Shown here: one piece after another, positions 42,569 through 50,644 of the stretch
Layout: the number at the start of each line of letters is the position of its first letter
How positions within the stretch are numbered: position 1 is the stretch's first letter
From: Olsenella sp. KH3B4
GTDB lineage: Bacteria; Actinomycetota; Coriobacteriia; Coriobacteriales; Atopobiaceae
Direction of reading: 5' to 3'
NCBI GenBank assembly: GCA_900111695.1
Contig: FOHD01000010.1
Coordinates: forward strand, 1 to 64,000
Length of the DNA: 64,000 bases
Notes under the pieces: model-generated
The model's database searches: none
The model's input: the letters and a program-made list of their open reading frames with translations, nothing else
What the model was told of the DNA's origin: nothing
Program-made: the position numbers and the translations under genes

Positions 42569-43072
42569 TCAGAGCACGATCGCCAGCATGATGCACAGCT
42601 GCGAGATGGCGTTCACCGCCTGCTCCCGCCAGTTGGCCTTCGCGTCGCGGCCGTCCAGGTTGCGGGCGAACCAGCCCATGAGGGACATCCCCGCCAGCCC
42701 CGCGACGAGAAACGCCAGCGAGGGCATGGCCGTCGCGTGTGCCAGAACAGAGGCGGGCGACCATTTGGCGCGGTCGACCGCGAGCGAGGCGAGCGCAAGC
42801 GCAAAGCCCACGGGCATGAGGTAGCGCAGCTGCCGGTTGAGGAAGCGCACGTCTCTTCTCGCCAGCGAAAGCACGAGCTTCCAGCACACCTTGAGCGCGC
42901 CGGCAAGCACGACCAGCGCGACCCCAACGCGGAACAGAGCGCTGTCAAACCGCGTCGCCAGGACGCCCGCCCCCACGCAGAAGAACGCCACGGGCAGGCA
43001 GTCCATGAGGGCCATCGAGAGCGTGAAGCCCTCTGGGATGGAATCGCTCCGCACAGCCTCGCGGGGACTCAT
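42569..43072 (-). CDS. integral membrane protein of unknown function
   Basis: 167 residues with about five hydrophobic segments (MALMDCLPVAFFCVGAGVLA, VGVALVVLAGALKVCW, LMPVGFALALASLAV, AFLVAGLAGMSLMGWFA, AISQLCIMLAIVL). ATG 43072 overlaps the upstream gene's stop (ATGA), so it is coupled to the DUF1295 reductase. No family recognised; the context suggests a partner in lipid or steroid chemistry, or simply a coexpressed membrane protein. Confidence 0.75.
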   Translation of the reverse strand: MSPREAVRSDSIPEGFTLSMALMDCLPVAFFCVGAGVLATRFDSALFRVGVALVVLAGALKVCWKLVLSLARRDVRFLNRQLRYLMPVGFALALASLAVDRAKWSPASVLAHATAMPSLAFLVAGLAGMSLMGWFARNLDGRDAKANWREQAVNAISQLCIMLAIVL

Positions 43073-43860
43073 GCGACCAGCCACGTGTGCTCCTTCACGG
43101 AATAGAGGGGGACGAACGGGATCATGATCGGCGTCGTGGACTTGTACCTCTGGTATTCCGGGTTGTCTCCGTAGTTCTTGTCCTGCCGAATCTCCAGCCG
43201 GCGCGCCCCACCGAACATGACGTAAATGATGCCCAGGTAGCCGAGGAGTGCACAGATCCACTGGACCGCGTTGGCGTACACGGAGAGCCCGGAGATAAAG
43301 ACGCCGGTCCAGAAGACCATCTCGCCAAAGTAGTTGGGGCATCGCACAAGGCGGAAGAGACCGGTGTCCACGAAGCGCTTTGGGTTAGCCTTCTTCGCTC
43401 GGTTCTTTTGCAGGTCGGCCGTGGTCTCGAGGGCAAGTCCCGCCACCGAGACCAGCAGGCCAACCATGCAAAAGACGTCGGTGCCGCTGGCGTCCGCCAG
43501 GCGGAACAGGACGGGCGACGTCTGGAGCACGTAGAGCAGCGAGGCAGACATCCAGATCCCCACCTTGCCCACGAGGGGAACGCCTTCGTTGGACTTGACC
43601 TCGCCCTGCATTCGCCTGTTGTAGGCGGTCTTCGCCTCTCGGTAGAGAAGGTATCCGGCAAGTCGGCACCCGTAGACAACGAACAGGGCGCACTGGAGCG
43701 CGGGCCCCACGGTGAGGGAGCCGCCGAACATCACCAGGAGGCCAATGCCAATAAGGGCGATGGCCGCTCCATAGCCTATGGAGATGAACCACACGTACTT
43801 GTGGAATCCGCAGGAGCTGGCGACAAGTGCCAGGACGAGAAGGATGAGAAAGACGTTCAT
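43069..43860 (-). CDS. DUF1295 / steroid 5-alpha-reductase-like membrane protein
   Basis: 263 residues with about six membrane helices. The conserved C-terminal block is present: KRFVDTGLFRLVRCPNYFGE then VFWTGVFISGL, and a late TTPIMIPFVP. This is the DUF1295 / 3-oxo-5-alpha-steroid 4-dehydrogenase family, which uses NADPH to saturate enone double bonds in some members. The substrate here is unknown; gut Coriobacteriia often transform steroids and bile acids, so that is one possibility. ATG 43860 leaves MNVFLILLVLALVASS as helix 1. Confidence 0.85.
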   Translation of the reverse strand: MNVFLILLVLALVASSCGFHKYVWFISIGYGAAIALIGIGLLVMFGGSLTVGPALQCALFVVYGCRLAGYLLYREAKTAYNRRMQGEVKSNEGVPLVGKVGIWMSASLLYVLQTSPVLFRLADASGTDVFCMVGLLVSVAGLALETTADLQKNRAKKANPKRFVDTGLFRLVRCPNYFGEMVFWTGVFISGLSVYANAVQWICALLGYLGIIYVMFGGARRLEIRQDKNYGDNPEYQRYKSTTPIMIPFVPLYSVKEHTWLVA

Positions 43861-44208
43861 GCTGGTACCTCGGGTTTTGGACAACGACACTGGAAGGACA
43901 GGCAGGTGTCGCCTGTGCGAGAGACGCAAACCTCGGCAGGCGAAAGTGCCCTCACCATTCTAGGGTCATTTTTCTGTCGTGCGGCATCTCATGCCGCTCC
44001 GCTATTCCCGATTGGCTCCCCGGAGGCCATCATTATTAAGCTGTTTCGCTTTGGCCAGAGGGCTTAAACGTCTGTTTGTTTTCTCTCTTCTCAATGCATA
44101 GCCACGTCACAATACTTGTTCTTTTACGTGTTGCGTATTAGGGAGTTTTAACTACTCGGTCTCAAAGCTGAAAAATGCTTGTAGGGGGATAACAGAAAGA
44201 AACCGCAG
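43861..44208 (+). other. gene-free intergenic region
   Basis: About 350 bases between two divergent genes. AT content rises from about 44030. AATAC (about 44111) and GTATT (about 44136) flank a possible weak dyad. GTAGGGGGATAAC precedes the next start. No coding sequence was recognised. Confidence 0.4.
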
Positions 44209-44582
44209 ATGAGAAAGAGACTCTGCTATTTCTTGAGCGCGCTACTTGTCTTCAGCACGTGCATGCCGGGGGAACGGTCTGGACGTTCGCTGATGACGGA
44301 GGCACTCCATCCACTGTGGTGGAGAGCTCTGACAATGACAATGACCAGGACAAGGCAGACAATTCCACCACTACAGGTGCCCAGGACTCCACTTCACCCG
44401 ACACTTCTGTCTCCAACGGGGAGACTCAGGGTAGCGCTGCTGCCGCCAACACGACCGGCGCTGTTGCGAGCGCTGCCCCAAGCCTCGCTCCCGCGTCTCT
44501 TACAGTACGCGTACATGGAAATCCCGATGCAGACGCCGTGTCTGGCACTGCATCGGGATTTTTTCTTAGAGTAGATGTGTAG
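44209..44582 (+). pseudogene. secreted Asp/Ser/Thr-rich protein, frameshifted in a G run and cut short
   Basis: The first frame gives a signal peptide, MRKRLCYFLSALLVFSTC. After the run of five G at 44268-44272 the protein-like sequence continues in another frame: GGTVWTFADDGGTPSTVVES, then an acidic Ser/Thr/Asn/Asp-rich region (SDNDNDQDKADNSTTTGAQD) ending at 44582. One extra G would fuse the two frames. The sequence then runs straight into a terminator hairpin, so the large domains such surface proteins usually carry are missing. It may be phase-variable or dead. Confidence 0.6.
44520..44565 (+). terminator. intrinsic terminator
   Basis: AATCCCGATGCAG (44520-44532) and its exact complement (44548-44560) form a 13-bp stem with a 15-base loop, followed by a T-run (44559-44564). 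It lies within the coding end of the preceding broken gene. Confidence 0.85.
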
Positions 44583-44619
44583 TGCAGTTGCATACCGCTC
44601 ACACGTTGTGCTGGTTCTC

Positions 44620-45189
44620 CTAGTACAGCACCTTGCGAATCATGGCGACAAGAGCCTTGCAGTCGCCCCGGCCAAGGACCAGGAGAGATATTAGTTGCTG
44701 CGTCACAAGCTCAGCGAGACCCTCCTTTGTCAAGCCGTCATCGAACGCATCCTCTCGCACTCCGCTGTCTGACTCAAGCGCGCAGAGCATGCTGCTCTCA
44801 AGCCGCCCAATGAAGGCTTGCATCATTTCTTTTCCCTCAGAGCGTTGATCTCGCTCTTTGGTAAGGCCAAGCGCGTGGGCGGGGAGAAACCCCGGATACC
44901 GGGCCATGCCCGCTTGTGCGCTTTGGAAGGCCCTCTCGACGTGTGAGGCGAAGTCCTTCTCGTCGCCCTTGTTCTTCTTTGCATCAGAGCTGAGAATGTC
45001 CGACCAAACGTCTGCCGTGACAGCTAGAACCAGGGCATCTTTCCCCGGGAAGTAGTTGTAAAGGGTTCCGGGAGCCACGCCGCAGGCAGAGGCAACGGAA
45101 CGCACATTGACGCCAGCGAGCCCTCGCTCCCTAACGATTGCACGGCATGCCTCCAAAATGGTCTCTCTCGAGGTTGACCTGGGGTTCAT
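44620..45189 (-). CDS. TetR-family regulator
   Basis: 189 residues. GLAGVNVRSVASACGVAPGT followed by LYNYFPGKDALVLAVT is the TetR DNA-binding domain. The C-terminal ligand domain is unassigned. It is downstream of, and 9 bases from, the membrane protein gene at 45199, so the two form one operon; it presumably controls its own expression. Confidence 0.88.
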   Translation of the reverse strand: MNPRSTSRETILEACRAIVRERGLAGVNVRSVASACGVAPGTLYNYFPGKDALVLAVTADVWSDILSSDAKKNKGDEKDFASHVERAFQSAQAGMARYPGFLPAHALGLTKERDQRSEGKEMMQAFIGRLESSMLCALESDSGVREDAFDDGLTKEGLAELVTQQLISLLVLGRGDCKALVAMIRKVLY

Positions 45190-45198
45190 TGCCGACTC

Positions 45199-45903
45199 CT
45201 AAAGTACGTTGAGAAGTGAGAGGCCCATCCAGATAATCCACATGTACATCACCGTCTTGGGAAGCATGAGTGCCCCAACTGCGGGCTTGCGTTTGGCGAG
45301 GAAGGTGACGGGAAGGTAGAACCCAAAACTGAGCGCGATGGCGATGCACATGCGCCAGAGGCCGTACCCGCCGGCGTTACCCGAGATGGCGAATAGAGCT
45401 ATTACAAGGATTCCGGTGATGGCAAAGGGGATGTTTCTGTAGAGGGACCAACGTAGGTTCTCCTTGTTCGAGAACCAATCGTTCTGCGGAAAGAAGCAAA
45501 TCACGATCCTTACGGCAGCGGTGAGGAAGATCAGCGCGGGAACGGCGGGGGAGACCTCGAGTTCCGGGAAGATCTGCCTCCAGATGAAGTAGAGCAGCAC
45601 GTAGAACACCGTCATGGTTACCGAGGTTATTGCGGTGCCCATCCCCAGTTTGCGCTGCGTGTCATCCTGGACGCCACAGAGGTGCATCTGGACTCTGGGA
45701 AGAAGGTGGAACGCGTCTCCGCCGCCAAGGCAGAGGGTGAGCGCTCCGTAGAGGACGAAGACTAGCCGACCGTTGGCCTGAGTGAAGAAGATGATGGCAG
45801 CGATAAGGTCGTAGATGAGGTACGCGATGTCAAAGACGCTCTCGCCGATGCGCATTCCGCGGGGCATGGCTTCTTGTTTTGCAATTGCCTTCGAGTTGCT
45901 CAT
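45199..45903 (-). CDS. seven-helix membrane protein of unknown function
   Basis: 234 residues with about seven hydrophobic segments: IAYLIYDLIAAIIFF, LVFVLYGALTLCLGG, ITSVTMTVFYVLLYFIW, ALIFLTAAVRIVICFF, AITGILVIALFAISG, MCIAIALSFGFYLPV, TVMYMWIIWMGLSLL. ATG 45903 has GGAGGGGACC upstream. I do not recognise the family. Cotranscribed with TetR, so inducible transport or sensing is possible. Confidence 0.78.
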   Translation of the reverse strand: MSNSKAIAKQEAMPRGMRIGESVFDIAYLIYDLIAAIIFFTQANGRLVFVLYGALTLCLGGGDAFHLLPRVQMHLCGVQDDTQRKLGMGTAITSVTMTVFYVLLYFIWRQIFPELEVSPAVPALIFLTAAVRIVICFFPQNDWFSNKENLRWSLYRNIPFAITGILVIALFAISGNAGGYGLWRMCIAIALSFGFYLPVTFLAKRKPAVGALMLPKTVMYMWIIWMGLSLLNVL

Positions 45904-46039
45904 TGCGGTCCCCTCCAACAATCGGCGGGCTTGCCCACCGGATGTGTGACGTCAACGTGAACAGCGTTCATGTTGAGGAGAGGAGCCGAGACAGTCAAGT
46001 AGGAGACTGCAGCCTGCATGTGACCGTCACAGCTTGTTG

Positions 46040-47227
46040 CTACTTGAGCGCGGCGGTCTGCGACAACTCAACTTTGGTTGCCGCCGCGTCGAGTGCTGAG
46101 TCAAGCTCATGTTGGAAGGGGATGCGGTCGAGCGCCGTCTCTACCTCAAGCTGTAGTTGCCCGCCAGGCAAGTTCGCGTTGGAGCCCCTCACGCGCGTGA
46201 GGGGCATGGCGTCGACTGCCTCGACTGCCTGCTGTGCGTCCTTCTCGGCAGCGGGGGAGAGCAAGAGCGTGACCCGCGAGGTCCATGGCTCTGACGCTGC
46301 CCAGAAGCCGTCAAGTGCCTGCGTCATGCCGGGTACGTTGTGGACGCGCAGGACACGGGCACCGCGCGCCACCGCAGCAAGCGAGATGCCTATGGTCGCG
46401 TCGTCGCGAGCGGGGGCGCTTGCGACGCCGCTCACGGTACCCACGAAGCGCTTGCGCGACACCGCGCACATGAGGGGATAGCCAAGGCTGGCAAGGTCTT
46501 GCGTGGCGCGGAGAATGACGATGTTGTCCTCGGCGCTCTTGCCAAAGCCCACGCCGGGATCAAGGCAGATGCGGGATGCGGCGACGCCGCGCGCCTCGAG
46601 GTCGCGCGCGCGATTGAGGAGGTAGTCCTCGAGAAGCGACATCACGTGGCTGGAGTCTGGCAACAGGGGTTTGTCTCCGCCGGCCTCCCACGCGCGGTTT
46701 CCGGCAGAGGCGCCGTTCATGAGTGCAGACAGGTCGTCCTTCTCGGCAGACGCCATGACCGCCGAGCTCTTGGTTGCCGTGCCGGATACGGGACCTGAGT
46801 GCATGACCACGCAGCCGCAGTCCGACGTTGCGGCTACCTTGACCATGCGCGGGTCAGAGAAGCCGGTGACGTCGTTGATGATCTGGGCTCCTAGGTCAAC
46901 GCAGCGCTGCGCGACCTCCGGGTGACGCGTGTCTATTGAGACGAGTGCGCCCTCGCGCACGAGCCAGCGCACAACGGGTTCCAGGCGCTGGAACTCCTCG
47001 TCTGGTTGTACCGGCGTGAAGCCGGGGCGCGTGGACTCGCCGCCCACGTCGATGAGGTCGGCGCCGTCGGCCAGCATCTGGGACGCCGTGGCAATCGCCG
47101 CCTTCGGGGCGTTGTGCGTGCCGCCGTCGGAGAAGGAGTCCGGTGTCACGTTGAGCACGCCCATCACGCGGGGGCGCGAGAGGTCGAGGGCAACGTTTGA
47201 GCAGTTCCAGGTGGGCGCGATAGGCAT
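46040..47227 (-). CDS. folP: dihydropteroate synthase, extended
   Basis: Condenses p-aminobenzoate with the pterin pyrophosphate in folate synthesis; target of sulphonamides. MGVLNVTPDSFSDGG, IDVGGESTRPGFTPV, INDVTGFSDPRM, DPGVGFGKS and AVSRKRFVGTVSG are all present. At 395 residues it is over 100 longer than usual: there is an insertion of about 40 residues after VMHSGP (GTATKSSAVMASAEKDDLSA) and a C-terminal tail of about 90 residues after GFWAASEPW. ATG 47227 is chosen because GGAGAC precedes it. Confidence 0.93.
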   Translation of the reverse strand: MPIAPTWNCSNVALDLSRPRVMGVLNVTPDSFSDGGTHNAPKAAIATASQMLADGADLIDVGGESTRPGFTPVQPDEEFQRLEPVVRWLVREGALVSIDTRHPEVAQRCVDLGAQIINDVTGFSDPRMVKVAATSDCGCVVMHSGPVSGTATKSSAVMASAEKDDLSALMNGASAGNRAWEAGGDKPLLPDSSHVMSLLEDYLLNRARDLEARGVAASRICLDPGVGFGKSAEDNIVILRATQDLASLGYPLMCAVSRKRFVGTVSGVASAPARDDATIGISLAAVARGARVLRVHNVPGMTQALDGFWAASEPWTSRVTLLLSPAAEKDAQQAVEAVDAMPLTRVRGSNANLPGGQLQLEVETALDRIPFQHELDSALDAAATKVELSQTAALK

Positions 47228-47445
47228 GGCAGTCTCCATGGGTACATGGCCGGACCGCCCCGAGCCTTGCTGTGCGGCGCATTTGCGTCGGCCGGGCGCG
47301 GTTGGCCCGGCGGGATTCATGATACCCGTGAAGGCCGGTGACGGCCAGCGGCGAGCCGCGGGCGCGCCGACGGGCCTGGCGACGGCCTCGGACGATAGGC
47401 GACCGGCGACGGGCCGCGAGAAAAGAAAAAAGTTCAACTTGAGGG

Positions 47446-47472
47446 TTGCATCCCTCGGAGCGATTCGTATAA
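47446..47472 (+). promoter_or_regulatory. tRNA-Asn promoter
   Basis: A consensus -10 TATAAT at 47467-47472 lies 20 bases before the tRNA. TTGCAT (47446-47451) is a possible -35 with a short 15-base spacer; TTGAGG at 47439 would be too far. Confidence 0.6.
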
Positions 47473-47491
47473 TTACTTCTCGCGTTGAGAA

Positions 47492-47567
47492 TTCCCCGGT
47501 GGCGCAGTGGTAGCGCAGCTGACTGTTAATCAGCGTGTCGCAGGTTCGAACCCTGCCCGGGGAGCCA
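47492..47567 (+). tRNA. tRNA-Asn (anticodon GTT)
   Basis: Cloverleaf with acceptor TCCCCGG/CCGGGGA, anticodon stem CTGAC-type with loop containing GTT (CTGTTAA), T loop TTCGAAC, discriminator G and encoded CCA. 76 bases. Confidence 0.97.
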
Positions 47568-47577
47568 GAGATTTCGC

Positions 47578-47610
47578 AGGCCAGATGGCAATTTGCCGTC
47601 TGGCCTGTTT
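47578..47610 (+). terminator. terminator of tRNA-Asn
   Basis: AGGCCAGATGGCA (47578-47590) pairs with TGCCGTCTGGCCT (47594-47606) with one G-T pair and a 3-base loop, followed by GTTT. Confidence 0.8.
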
Positions 47611-47619
47611 GCTATCTCG

Positions 47620-47692
47620 CGGGATTATTCTCCCCGGCAATGGAATCCCACTCCCCGGCAATGGAATCCCAATGCCGGGGAACTAAATCCCG
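47620..47692. repeat. inverted repeat F enclosing a 21-base tandem repeat
   Basis: Two exact head-to-tail copies of CTCCCCGGCAATGGAATCCC plus A occupy 47630-47650 and 47651-47671. The outer ends, CGGGATTA...CCCCGGCA (47620-47639) and TGCCGGGG...AAATCCCG (47673-47692), are inverted relative to each other with a mismatched centre. It is intergenic, before the polysaccharide exporter operon. Confidence 0.75.
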
Positions 47693-47787
47693 TTTCTGTG
47701 ACAGGGCTGGGCCTGTGCTAGCATCAGAAAGATATTCGACAAGAACGGGCGCCGCTTGCCCGTACAACTCCTTTGACGGGAGGAACC

Positions 47788-48672
47788 TTGGCTTCAGACA
47801 TCGAGCCTGCTGAGAAGGACATGGCCACGGCCCCAGAGGAGGCGCCCGCCCCACAAGCCCCCGCGCATACAACCTCGGCGCGCGACGCGTGGTATCCCGC
47901 TGGCAAGCGTGACCTCTTCATCCTCCGCGAGCTTGTCTCAAAGGACTTCAAGCTCAAGTATCGCCGCAGCGTCCTGGGTGTCATCTGGAGCGTGCTCAAC
48001 CCGCTCCTCATGATGATTGTCATGTCCTTTGTCTTCTCGTTCTTCCTCCGCTACGCGGACATCCAGCACTACCCGCTCTACCTCATCGTTGCCAACATCA
48101 CCTGGCAGGTCTTCTCCGACTCCACCAACGCCGGCATGATGTCGATCATCGAGGCCGCACCGCTACTCAAGAAGGTTCGGGTGAAGAAGTCCGTGTTCCC
48201 CATCGAGAAGGTCCTGTTCTCGCTAGTGAACTTCCTCTTCTCGCTTATCGCCGTCTTCATCGTGATGATCTGGGAGGGCGTGGCGCCAACTCCTCTCATG
48301 TTGCTCGCGCCCGTCTGCATCGTGCTGCTCATGCTCTTCTGCGCGGGCCTCTCCCTGCTCCTCTCGGCGCTCGCCGTCTTCTTCCGTGACCTCGTCCACC
48401 TGTGGAGCGTCCTGCTCATGGCGTGGATGTACGCCACCCCGCTCTTCTGGCCCGTCTCCATGATCGAGCAGGTGCCCTTCCACGTTGTCCGCATCCTCAT
48501 GTACGTCAATCCCATGTACAACTACGTAACCTTCATGCGCGACACCGTCATCTACGCGACGATGCCCTCCGTCGAGGTGGTCGTGAGCTGTGTTGTGTGG
48601 GCGCTCGTCTCGCTGGCCCTGGGCTACGCGGTCTTCCGCTCCCACGAGCGCCGCTTCATCCTCTTCATCTAG
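47788..48672 (+). CDS. ABC-2 polysaccharide export permease (Wzm/TagG-like)
   Basis: 294 residues with about six membrane helices after a polar N-terminus. FILRELVSKDFKLKYRRSVL then GVIWSVLNPLLMMIVMSFVF is the hallmark of O-antigen/teichoic-acid exporters. The C-terminal YVNPMYNYVTFMRDTVIYAT is also conserved. TTG 47788 is chosen because GGGAGG precedes it at a suitable distance. It pairs with the ATPase at 48729 to export a cell-surface glycan. Confidence 0.9.
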   Translation: MASDIEPAEKDMATAPEEAPAPQAPAHTTSARDAWYPAGKRDLFILRELVSKDFKLKYRRSVLGVIWSVLNPLLMMIVMSFVFSFFLRYADIQHYPLYLIVANITWQVFSDSTNAGMMSIIEAAPLLKKVRVKKSVFPIEKVLFSLVNFLFSLIAVFIVMIWEGVAPTPLMLLAPVCIVLLMLFCAGLSLLLSALAVFFRDLVHLWSVLLMAWMYATPLFWPVSMIEQVPFHVVRILMYVNPMYNYVTFMRDTVIYATMPSVEVVVSCVVWALVSLALGYAVFRSHERRFILFI

Positions 48673-48728
48673 TATCTTGGCCGCTGGCCGCCCTGCGCGG
48701 TCGCTTGCGGCCCAAACCGTAAGGTCAG

Positions 48729-49844
48729 GTGGCACACGTGCAGGACACCCTCAATCTGGACAACGGCGGCAGCGTCTTTCTCGGCCTCTCGTCGACCTCC
48801 CTTCGCGTGGGCGACAAGCTCCAGGTTACGCCGCACTTCCGTGGGGTCGAGAAGGAAGACTACCTCTGCAATTACGTCTGGAACCTCGACGGCAGCTGGG
48901 AGAAGGGCGACTTCGACTCCACCATCGAGCACGTTGGTCACACCATCCCTCAGTACAGCTGGGAGTTTGTGCCCGACAGGCCCGGGCGCTACCGCATTGC
49001 TGTCGACATCGAGGACTCGCAGGGGCGCTTCAAGGGCAACGTCGAGCGCTGGATCATCGTTGCAGGTAAGTATGGCTTCCTGCGCCCGCCCGTTCCGCCA
49101 GCGGACGCTCCCACGGCGGTTCTCGCCGACGACGTATCGATGATCTTCAACATAGCGTCCGAGCAGTTCAACTCCCTCAAGGAGTACTTCATCGCCGCCG
49201 CGAAGCACGAGCTCACCTTCAAGGAGTTCCGCGCACTGGACCACATCTCCTTCGAGGTCAAGCGCGGGGAGGCCTTTGGCCTTGTGGGCACCAATGGGTC
49301 CGGCAAGTCGACCATGCTCAAGATCATCGCGGGCGTGCTCGAGCCCTCCGCGGGCAAGGTCGACGTCCACGGAACCATCGCGCCGCTCATCGAGCTCGGT
49401 GCGGGCTTCGACATGGAGCTCACGGCCAAGGAGAACATCTACCTCAACGGCGCGCTCCTGGGCTACCGCAAGGACTTCATCGACGAGCACTTCCAAGACA
49501 TCGTCGACTTCGCCGAGCTGGACGGCTTCATGGACATGCCCCTCAAGAACTACTCCTCGGGCATGGTCGCGCGCATCGCCTTCGCCATCGCCACGGTGAC
49601 CGAGCCCGACATCCTCATCGTCGACGAGACACTCTCTGTTGGCGACTTCCTCTTCCAGCAGAAGTGCGAGCGTCGCATCAAGGAGCTCGTTGAGTCCGAC
49701 AACGTGACCGTTCTTCTCGTGAGCCACGACATCAGCCTTGTTGAGCGCATCTGCGACCGCGTGTGCTGGATCGAGAAAGGCCACATGCGCATGATTGGCG
49801 AGACGGACGAGGTCTGCGAGGCGTACCGCTCCCTCCAGCGATGA
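48729..49844 (+). CDS. polysaccharide ABC transporter ATPase with N-terminal accessory domain (Wzt/TagH-like)
   Basis: 371 residues. The ATPase starts near residue 131: FRALDHISFEVKRGEAFGLV, Walker A GTNGSGKST at about 187-195, ELGAGFDMELTAKENI typical of Wzt/TagH, signature NYSSGMVARIAF, Walker B ILIVDE. The first 125 or so residues form an extra beta-rich domain (LGLSSTSLRVGDKLQVTPHF, WEFVPDRPGRYRIAVDIED) not part of ordinary TagH. Wzt proteins of O9a type carry a C-terminal glycan-binding domain; here the extra domain is at the other end. Confidence 0.9.
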   Translation: MAHVQDTLNLDNGGSVFLGLSSTSLRVGDKLQVTPHFRGVEKEDYLCNYVWNLDGSWEKGDFDSTIEHVGHTIPQYSWEFVPDRPGRYRIAVDIEDSQGRFKGNVERWIIVAGKYGFLRPPVPPADAPTAVLADDVSMIFNIASEQFNSLKEYFIAAAKHELTFKEFRALDHISFEVKRGEAFGLVGTNGSGKSTMLKIIAGVLEPSAGKVDVHGTIAPLIELGAGFDMELTAKENIYLNGALLGYRKDFIDEHFQDIVDFAELDGFMDMPLKNYSSGMVARIAFAIATVTEPDILIVDETLSVGDFLFQQKCERRIKELVESDNVTVLLVSHDISLVERICDRVCWIEKGHMRMIGETDEVCEAYRSLQR

Positions 49845-49872
49845 GACAAAGGGAGTTTCCCTTTGTCTCATC
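49840..49872 (+). terminator. terminator hairpin after the exporter operon
   Basis: GATGAGACAAAGGGA and TCCCTTTGTCTCATC form a perfect 15-bp stem with a 3-base loop. The TGA stop of the ATPase gene lies inside the stem. No T-run follows. Confidence 0.7.
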
Positions 49873-49956
49873 TGTGAATCGCGCGTCCTTCATCAAAGTT
49901 GGCATTCGTGCCGCCAGTTCGTGGTAAAGTTTCCTCGACCTTTAAGCGCGCACGAG

Positions 49957-50071
49957 ATGCCCGCAAGGCTCAGGGAAGTCCGCACAGCTACCGTGTGTGG
50001 TCCACCCAGACACATGGCCTTCCATCATGGGATGTCTCGTGCCGGCTTACGTCGGTTCGGACATCTTTTTT
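49957..50071 (+). promoter_or_regulatory. PyrR-type attenuator leader
   Basis: ATGCCCGCAAGGCT (49957-49970) matches 11 of 14 positions of the PyrR RNA-binding loop consensus as remembered. A candidate antiterminator stem follows near 49990-50020. GATGTC (50031-50036) and GACATC (50060-50065) with an inner CCG/CGG pair form a terminator ending in six T (50066-50071), 15 bases before pyrR. High UMP would favour PyrR binding and termination. Confidence 0.65.
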
Positions 50072-50086
50072 CTTGAAGGGAGTCCC

Positions 50087-50644
50087 ATGGGAGAGCCAAG
50101 GCTCAAGGCCGTCATCATGGACGAGCAGGCCATGGAGCGCGCCACAACGCGCATCGCTCACGAGATCATCGAGCACAACGAGGGCTCGGCGAACATCCAG
50201 GTGATTGGCATCATTCGTCGCGGAGAGACCCTTGCCAACCGCCTCGCGAATGAGATCGAGAAGATCGAGGGCACGCGCCCCCCGGTGGGCTCGCTCGACA
50301 TCAGCTTCTACCGCGACGACGTCATGCGCCACATCCAGCCCGTTGTCCACGGCACCAACATTCCCTTTGAGATCGACTCCAAGGACATCGTCCTGGTCGA
50401 CGACGTCCTCTACACCGGCCGCACCGTGCGCTCGGCGCTCGACGCCCTCATGGACTACGGCCGCCCCAAGTCGGTCCAGCTTGCCGTGATGGTCGATCGC
50501 GGCCACCGCGAGCTGCCCATTCGTGCGGATTACGTTGGAAAGAACGTCCCCTCCTCGCACGAGGAGGACGTGCGCGTGTGCGCGCGTCCGCTCGACGACC
50601 ACGACGCCGTCGAGATCTGGGGCATCGAGGGAGGGGAGAGGTAA
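50087..50644 (+). CDS. pyrR: PyrR bifunctional regulator / uracil phosphoribosyltransferase
   Basis: 185 residues. The PRPP-binding loop is IVLVDDVLYTGRTVRSALDA; VIGIIRRGETLANRLAN and DISFYRDDVM are family marks. It binds the pyr leader RNA to cause attenuation and has weak UPRTase activity. It is the first gene after the attenuator and overlaps pyrB by one base (TAATG). Confidence 0.95.
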   Translation: MGEPRLKAVIMDEQAMERATTRIAHEIIEHNEGSANIQVIGIIRRGETLANRLANEIEKIEGTRPPVGSLDISFYRDDVMRHIQPVVHGTNIPFEIDSKDIVLVDDVLYTGRTVRSALDALMDYGRPKSVQLAVMVDRGHRELPIRADYVGKNVPSSHEEDVRVCARPLDDHDAVEIWGIEGGER

